DNA from: Bacteroidota bacterium | GTDB taxonomy: Bacteria; Bacteroidota; Bacteroidia; Chitinophagales; Chitinophagaceae | Assembly (NCBI GenBank): GCA_023436425.1 | Contig: JAEZJD010000253.1 | Location: forward strand, 1 to 17,167 | Length of the DNA stretch: 17,167 nucleotides | Direction of reading: 5' to 3' | In this document: piece by piece, positions 5,908 to 12,303 of the stretch | How the letters are laid out: each line of letters opens with the position of its first letter | How positions within the stretch are numbered: the stretch's first letter is position 1 | Made by a program: the position numbers and the translations under genes | The notes under the pieces: generated by a model | Told to the model about the DNA's origin: nothing | Database searches by the model: none | The model's input: the letters and a program-made list of their open reading frames with translations, nothing else

Positions 5908-8646
5908 TTATGCATTTTCGGTTACAGGTAATTGAATGATGAACTCAGCACCGCGTCCATTTTCCGTCTCCACTTTCATTTCACCACCGTGTCCTTTCGT
6001 AATGATGTCGTAACTCAAGCTCAATCCTAATCCTGTCCCTTCGCCGGTTGGCTTAGTGGTGAAGAATGGTTGATAGATTTTTTCCAATACTTTTTCTGGG
6101 ATGCCTGTGCCATTGTCTTTGATCGCAATAACAATTTTGCCATCAACTTTTTTCGTTGTAACCGTCACTACAGATTCAAATGTGCTATTCCACCGTTTCT
6201 TTTTTTCGTTTACAGAATAGAACGCATTGTTAAGTAAGTTGAGGAGGACTCGTCCTATTTCCTGCGGAATCACCTCTGCGCTGCCGGCATTCTGATCGAA
6301 AGCTGTTTCGATTGTCGCATTGAATGTCTTGTCCTTTGCCCGCATGCCGTGATAACTTAGCCGTACGTATTCATCAACAAGCGCATTAATATCGGTTGGC
6401 TCTTTTTTGTCCGTGCTCTTTCGGGAGTGCTGCAACATTCCTTTTACAATGGATGCCGCTCTCTTTCCATGCTCCGAGATTTTATTGAGGTTTTCCTTCA
6501 GATGGCCGCCAATGGTAATTACTTCGTTCTGATTGCCATGGGCTAGTTCTTCTGTCAAATCATCCACCAGTTCTACGCTTACTTCCGAAAAGTTGTTGAC
6601 GAAATTCAGCGGGTTTTGAATCTCATGAGCAATACCTGCAGTAAGCTCACCAAGTGACGCCATTTTTTCAGATTGAATCAGTTGCTTCTGTGTTGCCTGC
6701 AACTTGCTTAATGCATCTTCGGCTTTTTGCCTGGCTGCTTTTATCTCAATCAAATCCTGCTGCGCCTGCAAGGCATTTGCTTCAGCAGTTTGAAGATCCT
6801 TGTATCGTTTATAGGTGAGGCTAAGTACGGAGGTAAACCTTCGATAGATTTGCAATTCTTCTTCCTTCATTTCACTTTCAGTCCACGCATGCACAGCACC
6901 TTCGTTAAAAACGAAAAAATAGCCATATTGAACGGCATCTGTATAATCGTGAACCGACGCTTGCGGCCGTATAACGTTGTAGTAATCTTTGATATCATTT
7001 CCTCTTAGAACGAGATGATATTCTGTTTGCAATTGCCAATGCTCATAAACGCTTTTTAGAATTGGATGCGCATCCATTTTTAACCGTCCGACTGATTCAA
7101 GTTTTTCTCCGGTATCGGTTGTTTGCCAGGTAAACGTTTCAGCAATTTGTTCTTCTTTATCGATCAATCCTACACCGCATCTGGTTGGCGTAAGGCTGAA
7201 AGTCTGCAGCTCTTTATAGAAGACGCCGATTGTTTCAGCCAGGTCCTGCGAATTGTGCATTGCCATTGCTCTTCCTCGCACCCTTTCAAGCGCTGCTTCT
7301 ATTTGCGCTTCTCTGGCTTGTGCTGTCGCTAGCTCTATGTCAATGTATCTCTTGTACGCCAGCTGAAAAACGTTCCGAAAGCGTTTAAACACATCAAGTG
7401 CATCTTCCGAAAGCGGCGAATAAGCCGTAATGCCAAGCGCTCCATTCCCTATAGAATAGAAATAATAGTAGGCTGCATCCACTTGATCCAGCCTGGGATC
7501 AGGCAATTGATGAGTTTCTCTTCTGTGATCGCGCCAAATTTGTAACTCCTGCCCTTCGAATTTTTTGTAGTAAAACGCCTCTCTTGAACTGAGCATCTTC
7601 TCCGTCAACTCTAATTCCACTGGGTGTAACCGATAGTCTATTTCTTCGATAGAATTCTTATCATAAGGAGCAAAGTATTGATAATTAATGTATTGATATT
7701 TGGCCTGGTAAATAATAATAGTTTGAACATTTCTTATATCCTGTACTCCCAATAATTGCAGCTGATCTGAGATAATATGACATACATCGAGCATATCGGC
7801 GGGCTTTCGCATCCCCATTGCAACAGTCCTTACCCTTTCAAGCGCCGCTTCTATTTGCGCCTCTCTGGCTTGTGCTTCGGCTTTTTGCAGATCAAGAAAG
7901 CGAGTATACGTTTGCTCAAAAACTTTAGCGAAGCGGTTGAGTATGTCGCTGGTCTCCGGTGGCGGCTGCTCACTATCGCCGAATGCAATCATGCCCCGGG
8001 AAAAGTAGTAAGCAGTTATCACTCTTTTTTGAAGCGCAGGTATGTCGGTCACAAACATTTCTGTGCCAACTAATTCATTCCTGAAACGGTTATACAATTT
8101 TAATTCGTTCGCTCCCAATTCCAAAACGAACGATGTTTTCCCAGCCTTCCATGCCTCATACATTTTGTTCATCACGTAAGGCTCATGAATGGGATGCCGA
8201 AAAATGTTCGGCAATTGCTGACCATTGATTGTCGCGTAGATCTCAACAACTTCATCATCTTCCTTAAAGATTCCGATTGTTAACTGATCGGCGCGGTAGC
8301 CCAATTGGTTGAATTGATCAAACAGAACTTGAGATGTTTGCAACAGCTCCTCACTTTTGTGCATTGCCATTGTTGTGGCACGAACTCTTTCAAGAGTTGC
8401 TTCAATCTCCAGAACTCTGTTTTGTAGTTCTAATGCCCTTCTTTTTTGTTCTACGTCTTCAATTGTCTGTTCCAGCAAATTGCTCATCGTGCGCTTTGAC
8501 TTCTCCGTTCTTTGAAATTTAAAATCCAGAATTGAAAACTCCTTATCCGCTTTTTTCAACAGACCTGCAAGTGCAGCCCTCTGCTGTTCATCAAGAGATG
8601 TAATGGAGTCGATAAGGTCACTGATTTTTTGCAGCTCCGGAACCAT
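5908..8646 (-). CDS. Soluble histidine kinase with three tandem sensor-like modules
   Basis: A 912-residue protein with no signal peptide or membrane helix, so predicted cytosolic. A short helical N-terminus (1-80) precedes three repeated modules. Each opens with an I-E-A-x-L-E-R-V-R helix (E82, E266, E450, exactly 184 residues apart) and an AM.M motif (93, 277, 461), and ends in RF..V....Y.R..D followed by an Ala/Glu-rich helix. Their size and helix-sheet-helix look suggest GAF-like sensor domains, but no ligand-binding motif is recognisable. A coiled coil (about 615-658) leads into the kinase core: H674 in GIAHEIQNPLNF, N-box N807, G1 box DNGTG (844-848), and G2 box GEGTGLGLS (868-876). The ATG directly abuts the stop of the FIST gene, so the two are probably translated together and may act as a sensor-kinase pair (inference). 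Confidence 0.9.
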   Translation of the reverse strand: MVPELQKISDLIDSITSLDEQQRAALAGLLKKADKEFSILDFKFQRTEKSKRTMSNLLEQTIEDVEQKRRALELQNRVLEIEATLERVRATTMAMHKSEELLQTSQVLFDQFNQLGYRADQLTIGIFKEDDEVVEIYATINGQQLPNIFRHPIHEPYVMNKMYEAWKAGKTSFVLELGANELKLYNRFRNELVGTEMFVTDIPALQKRVITAYYFSRGMIAFGDSEQPPPETSDILNRFAKVFEQTYTRFLDLQKAEAQAREAQIEAALERVRTVAMGMRKPADMLDVCHIISDQLQLLGVQDIRNVQTIIIYQAKYQYINYQYFAPYDKNSIEEIDYRLHPVELELTEKMLSSREAFYYKKFEGQELQIWRDHRRETHQLPDPRLDQVDAAYYYFYSIGNGALGITAYSPLSEDALDVFKRFRNVFQLAYKRYIDIELATAQAREAQIEAALERVRGRAMAMHNSQDLAETIGVFYKELQTFSLTPTRCGVGLIDKEEQIAETFTWQTTDTGEKLESVGRLKMDAHPILKSVYEHWQLQTEYHLVLRGNDIKDYYNVIRPQASVHDYTDAVQYGYFFVFNEGAVHAWTESEMKEEELQIYRRFTSVLSLTYKRYKDLQTAEANALQAQQDLIEIKAARQKAEDALSKLQATQKQLIQSEKMASLGELTAGIAHEIQNPLNFVNNFSEVSVELVDDLTEELAHGNQNEVITIGGHLKENLNKISEHGKRAASIVKGMLQHSRKSTDKKEPTDINALVDEYVRLSYHGMRAKDKTFNATIETAFDQNAGSAEVIPQEIGRVLLNLLNNAFYSVNEKKKRWNSTFESVVTVTTKKVDGKIVIAIKDNGTGIPEKVLEKIYQPFFTTKPTGEGTGLGLSLSYDIITKGHGGEMKVETENGRGAEFIIQLPVTENA
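7281..7324 (-). repeat. 44-base direct repeat, copy in kinase module 3
   Basis: This stretch matches 7833-7876 at 42 of 44 positions; both differences are C/T changes. It encodes the AQAREAQIEAALERVR helix that opens the third kinase module. Start-to-start distance is 552 bases (184 codons), so it is an in-frame intragenic repeat. Confidence 0.85.
7833..7876 (-). repeat. 44-base direct repeat, copy in kinase module 2
   Basis: Partner of the copy at 7281-7324. It encodes the same helix at the start of the second kinase module. The surrounding module sequence has diverged much more than this segment, so either the helix is strongly constrained or the copies have exchanged sequence. Confidence 0.85.
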
Positions 8647-9774
8647 TTACTTTTCTTTTAGTGCGACATAGCAAGTGGTGAGGTTGTGCATTTCGAGATT
8701 TCCATCTGTTGCACGAGCCAATTCAGCGCTTGAGAAAAGCCCAACCATCGGCACATTCCAAACATTTTTTACTCCTTCTACTTCTTTGCTTATCACATCG
8801 CCAAACGTTAGGTACCGTGCAGCACAGTTGAACATAATTAATGCTTCTGCGTCGGGTGTTTCCATCTTAAGGTTTTGCGATTCAGTGATCACAGTATTGA
8901 TGGTGTCAAAATCGGGCGGTAATGAAAATTTTACTTTTGCTCCCTGCGACAGCTTGCCACTTACGGTGAGCGACCGATCTTTTTTGTTGATGCGGTACAC
9001 AGGTCTCATGATCGCTGCACCGTTTTCCCGTTGCAGTTGAAGGGGTGCACTTGTCGCCATTTCCAACTCCAGATGGTCAGCGGCTTCATCCAAACCACTG
9101 TATTTTAAACAAAGGTCCAGAGCCGGCACACCATCAATTTCGTACACCTGATTGCCTACACATTTAGTAATCACCTTGGCCGTGCCCAGTGATTTCCATC
9201 CGCTCGTTGCTTTTCCTTTAAAATCTACGGCAGCGGCATTGATAACTACAGTAACGATTCCGCGACTGCTGATGTGCCCATTGGTAAAGACAAACTGCTC
9301 TTTCATCGAAAGATCGTCACCCGCCATAGCTCCGAAAACACTCACATTTTCTCCGATTGATTGCATGAGGCCTTCGAGCACTTCTTCAGCGTCGGTCTCC
9401 AAATTGCTTGTTGCGATTAAAAGTGCAGGTTCTGAAAATATTTCCCGGGCTGCTGTACCAAGCGCCTCAGCAACTTGCCGTTCGCTCCCTTGTTCCAACT
9501 CCTCAAATTGTATGAAGAAGTTTTCTTTTCTCATATCCATGAGCAGAATCGCAGCCGAACCGTGTCCAAGATCTTCGTCAATAAATTCGCCGTTTGACGT
9601 TGCGCCAAATACAGAAATATCGTATTGCTGTAAAAGATCGACAACTTCTTTCAAATTCATTTTTACCGAAGCGAATACAATGGCAAGGGTGGGCTGAAAA
9701 CCGTCAGCAGTAGTTTTTTGCAGCTGTTCCCTCAGTTGAGCAGTGCTGCTTCCCTTGATTGATTTTGCCTTCAT
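8647..9774 (-). CDS. FIST-domain sensory protein
   Basis: A 375-residue cytosolic protein matching the FIST_N plus FIST_C layout, a domain pair proposed to sense small ligands such as amino acids and often encoded beside signalling proteins. Recognisable blocks in order are GATSNGEF (57-64), FGAMAGDD (147-154), SGWKSLG (191-197), VYEIDGVPAL (210-219), NCAARYLTFGD (316-326, with the conserved Cys and Arg) and VGLFSSAEL (344-352). The length is normal for a stand-alone FIST protein. There is no output domain, so it must act through a partner. The next gene, a soluble kinase, begins on the base after this gene's stop codon, which makes that kinase the obvious candidate (inference). As first gene of the operon it lies opposite purK. 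A weak promoter candidate on the minus strand is TATCTTTTG at 9864-9856, about 80 bases upstream. Confidence 0.9.
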   Translation of the reverse strand: MKAKSIKGSSTAQLREQLQKTTADGFQPTLAIVFASVKMNLKEVVDLLQQYDISVFGATSNGEFIDEDLGHGSAAILLMDMRKENFFIQFEELEQGSERQVAEALGTAAREIFSEPALLIATSNLETDAEEVLEGLMQSIGENVSVFGAMAGDDLSMKEQFVFTNGHISSRGIVTVVINAAAVDFKGKATSGWKSLGTAKVITKCVGNQVYEIDGVPALDLCLKYSGLDEAADHLELEMATSAPLQLQRENGAAIMRPVYRINKKDRSLTVSGKLSQGAKVKFSLPPDFDTINTVITESQNLKMETPDAEALIMFNCAARYLTFGDVISKEVEGVKNVWNVPMVGLFSSAELARATDGNLEMHNLTTCYVALKEK

Positions 9775-9914
9775 CTAAGTTGGTTTAAGATCGGCTCGTA
9801 ACGGAGCACTGGATTACCTAATAGTCGCAATCTCCACAGGTTCAGCAGTTCAGCACAAAAGATATGATTTTATTTTTTTACTTGATCCGTTCTGATAGCT
9901 CTTTTACTTGCCTG

Positions 9915-9922
9915 TAAATTTG
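9915..9922 (+). promoter_or_regulatory. Candidate Bacteroidota promoter for purK
   Basis: TAAATTTG is a perfect match to the Bacteroidota -7 consensus TAnnTTTG. A one-mismatch -33 element, TCTG at 9891-9894, lies 20 bases upstream, within the normal spacing. Transcription would start at about 9926-9929, on or next to the purK ATG. The 151-base gap 9775-9925 also has to hold the divergent promoter of the FIST operon. Confidence 0.5.
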
Positions 9923-9925
9923 CGC

Positions 9926-11050
9926 ATGCTTAAAGTTGGAATTCTTGGTGGAGGACAGTTGGGAAGAATGTTGTTGCAAGCAGCAGCTAATTATCCGGTT
10001 GAAACACATGTGCTGGAAAATGACGATGAATGTCCTGCGGCGCACTTGTGCAGATATTTCGTAAAAGGCAGCATTCGCGATTTTGATGCTGTGTACAACT
10101 TTGGTAAGAGCCTCGATGCAATCACGATTGAGATTGAAAACGTAAACATTGATGCACTTGAACAACTGGAAAAGGAAGGAGTAAGGATCTTTCCGAAACC
10201 ATCTGTGCTGCGCATCATCAAAAACAAGATTTTACAAAAGCAATATTATTCTCAACACAGCATTCCTACGGCACCGTTTGCAATTACAAACTCAATTGAA
10301 GATCTGCAGAGATTCACTCACCTATATCCTGCTGTTCACAAACTAGGAGAAGGTGGATACGACGGTCGGGGCGTGCAACTGCTGCAAACGATGGAAGAGA
10401 AACATTTGGCTTTCGCCGAACCGAGTGTTCTGGAAAAGAAAATCAAAATAAAAAAAGAAATTGCCCAAATAATTGCCGTGTCTCAGGATGGAAAAATCGC
10501 TCTCTATCCACCGGTAGAAATGGTTTTTAACAAAGACCTAAATTTGCTCGATTACCAGATTTGTCCTGCGGATATTTCAGACAAAATCTTTTGGAAAGCG
10601 GAAGCCTGCTCGCTTGCAGTCGTTCGAAATTTCAATTCGCCAGGTCTTTTTGCAGTAGAACTTTTCATCGACGAAGCAGATGATGTGTATGTAAACGAAA
10701 CAGCTCCGCGTGTACACAACAGCGGACATCATACAATTGAAGCGCACTTCAGTTCACAGTTCGACATGCTGTGGCGCATTATTCTTGAATTGCCGCTTGG
10801 GAATACGAAATTTATTTTACCATCTGCCATGGTGAACATCGTTGGCAGCGAGGGACATTCTGGGGCAGCTGCTTACGAAGGATTGAATGATGCGCTGAAA
10901 ATTGAAAACGCTTTCGTGCACATTTATGGTAAGGCAGAGACGCGGCCAGGAAGAAAAATGGGACACGTAACGGTGTTAAGCAAAGAGCGCCAAGATCTCA
11001 TCCACACGGCTAATAAGATCAAACACACATTGAAGGTAGTAGCAGGTTAA
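9926..11050 (+). CDS. purK: N5-carboxyaminoimidazole ribonucleotide synthase (PurK)
   Basis: This ATP-grasp enzyme of de novo purine synthesis joins bicarbonate to AIR, using ATP, to give N5-CAIR, the substrate of PurE. Its 374 residues are normal for the family. Visible signatures are GGGQLGRM (8-15, N-terminal nucleotide-like fold), GGYDGRG (143-149, ATP-binding loop), acidic metal/ATP residues E245 and E258, NETAPRVHNSGHHT (257-270) and GRKMGHVTV (342-350) near the C-terminus. I chose the ATG at 9926 because the protein then begins MLKVGILGGG like other PurK proteins. An in-frame TTG at 9908 would add six residues, but it lies upstream of and across the predicted -7 element. Its functional partner purE lies on the same strand, but only after the efflux operon. 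Confidence 0.95.
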   Translation: MLKVGILGGGQLGRMLLQAAANYPVETHVLENDDECPAAHLCRYFVKGSIRDFDAVYNFGKSLDAITIEIENVNIDALEQLEKEGVRIFPKPSVLRIIKNKILQKQYYSQHSIPTAPFAITNSIEDLQRFTHLYPAVHKLGEGGYDGRGVQLLQTMEEKHLAFAEPSVLEKKIKIKKEIAQIIAVSQDGKIALYPPVEMVFNKDLNLLDYQICPADISDKIFWKAEACSLAVVRNFNSPGLFAVELFIDEADDVYVNETAPRVHNSGHHTIEAHFSSQFDMLWRIILELPLGNTKFILPSAMVNIVGSEGHSGAAAYEGLNDALKIENAFVHIYGKAETRPGRKMGHVTVLSKERQDLIHTANKIKHTLKVVAG

Positions 11051-11110
11051 TTTAGGTTAATGACTCGCGAGCAGGCAAACTTTTAAGAATACGTCTACAC
11101 GGATAACGTC

Positions 11111-11118
11111 TATTTTTG
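11111..11118 (+). promoter_or_regulatory. Candidate Bacteroidota promoter for the RND efflux operon
   Basis: TATTTTTG matches the -7 consensus TAnnTTTG exactly and lies 22 bases before the membrane-fusion protein ATG, leaving a leader of roughly 15-20 bases. I see no good -33 TTTG at the expected distance. It sits in the 90-base gap after purK, which otherwise holds only a short CTCGCGAG palindrome (11064-11071). Confidence 0.45.
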
Positions 11119-11140
11119 CCACCTGCTTAAAGAATCTTGG

Positions 11141-12265
11141 ATGAACATTAACCCGATAGTCTTACTCTTTGTTTTTGCTTTTTCTACCATTGCGTGCAAT
11201 TCAGGCAGAAAAAAAGAAGTTTCTGTACAACAGCAGACCACCACAAAAAGACCGCCCACACGTGCAGATGCCTTCATTGTAAAAACTTCCACCGTTTTCG
11301 ATAAAATTGAAATTCCCGGAAATATTGTTGCTAACGAAACGACGGAGGTTCACCCGGAAGTTTCAGGCCGCATCACAGGAATATATTTTAGAGAAGGTGC
11401 GTACGTTAACCGGGGAGCAATGCTTGTAAAACTGAACGACGCAGACCTTCAGGCGCAGCGTAGAAAATTACAAGTACAACTTCAGGTAGCCCGGCAGAAC
11501 GAAACTCGCTCGGCTGAACTCATGAAGATTCAGGGCATCAGCCGACAGGATTACGAAGCGAGTCTGTTGCAGGTAACGAACGTGAACGCAGACCTTGCGA
11601 TCATCAATACCCAAATTGAAAAAACGAATGTTCGGGCACCTTTTTCAGGCAAGGTTGGTTTTCGAATGGTGAGTCTTGGCGCATATGTGTCTCCCGCAAC
11701 AACCATCACAACCATCAGCCAAACCAGCCAAATGAAAATTGATTTTACTGTTCCTGAGCGATACATTAATAAGGTCAGGCTGGGTCAATTTGTAAACTTC
11801 AAGGTTGAGGGCAATAGCGGAAGGAATTATTCTGCAAAAGTGATTGCCACTGAGCCGAACATCACGGCAGAAACGAGAACACTCAGTGTGCGGGCCCAAG
11901 TGCAGGGAGATCAAGGTGGATTAACACCGGGCAATTTTGCCAAGGTGATTCTCGATTTTGAACCTGATCCAAACGCAATCATGATTCCTACGCAAGCTGT
12001 TATTCCTCAGGCTCGCGGCAAAAAAGTCTATGTATATCAGGATGGTGTTGCAAAGTTTGTAGATGTTACTACGGGAATCAGAGATTCATCGAATGTACAA
12101 ATACTCACGGGGTTAAATCCGGGAGATACAATTCTGCTAACTGGATTGCTAAGCATCAGACCTGAAGCAAAAGTGAAGTTGGGTAAAGTTGTGAATGGAA
12201 CCTCACCTGAGCAACGTGCAACCGGTAGCGGAAGGCAAGATTCATTGAGACAGCAAACCAAATAA
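11141..12265 (+). CDS. RND efflux periplasmic membrane-fusion lipoprotein
   Basis: A 374-residue adaptor of the AcrA/MexA type that links the inner-membrane pump to the outer-membrane channel. The N-terminus is a hydrophobic segment ending STIAC, a slightly atypical lipobox with the lipidated Cys at residue 19 followed by Asn, so it is probably anchored in the inner membrane as a lipoprotein. Next come the first lipoyl half (GRITGIYFREGAYVNRG), a short alpha-helical hairpin (about 105-150), the second lipoyl half (RAPFSGKVGFRMVSLGAYV), a beta-barrel and the membrane-proximal domain (IPTQAVIPQARGKKVYVY). The C-terminal tail is Thr/Ser/Gln-rich. It is first of three genes of a complete tripartite system, 38 bases before the pump gene. 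The exported substrates cannot be inferred. Confidence 0.93.
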   Translation: MNINPIVLLFVFAFSTIACNSGRKKEVSVQQQTTTKRPPTRADAFIVKTSTVFDKIEIPGNIVANETTEVHPEVSGRITGIYFREGAYVNRGAMLVKLNDADLQAQRRKLQVQLQVARQNETRSAELMKIQGISRQDYEASLLQVTNVNADLAIINTQIEKTNVRAPFSGKVGFRMVSLGAYVSPATTITTISQTSQMKIDFTVPERYINKVRLGQFVNFKVEGNSGRNYSAKVIATEPNITAETRTLSVRAQVQGDQGGLTPGNFAKVILDFEPDPNAIMIPTQAVIPQARGKKVYVYQDGVAKFVDVTTGIRDSSNVQILTGLNPGDTILLTGLLSIRPEAKVKLGKVVNGTSPEQRATGSGRQDSLRQQTK

Positions 12266-12303
12266 AAGCTTCTTTTCCTTTAGGAGAAGTCGGGGATGAC
12301 CGT

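Larger units (their letters stand above)
2290..9774 (-). other. Five-gene FIST / two-kinase / two-regulator / cyclase operon
   Basis: Five genes on the minus strand follow each other with spacings of 0, 9, 8 and -26 bases, which strongly suggests one transcript read from about 9774 down to 2290. The order is sensor (FIST), cytosolic kinase, membrane kinase, single-domain regulator, regulator-cyclase, so the genes run from signal input to second-messenger output. I see no internal terminator. Operon membership is inferred from spacing and strand, not from transcript data. Confidence 0.8.

Noticed and set aside
9152..9697. 181-codon open frame on the + strand inside the FIST gene
   Set aside because: Ser/Thr-rich translation with no recognisable motif, wholly antisense to a clear FIST domain; a shadow frame.
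9908..9925. Upstream TTG start for purK
   Set aside because: Would add six residues before the conserved MLKVGILGGGQLGR start and overlaps the perfect -7 promoter element.
9775..9925. Riboswitch or purine-responsive leader upstream of purK
   Set aside because: No aptamer-like conserved core is recognisable, and the predicted transcript start leaves essentially no leader.
11064..11071. CTCGCGAG palindrome after purK as a terminator
   Set aside because: A 4-bp half-stem with no loop and no T-run; too short for a rho-independent terminator.
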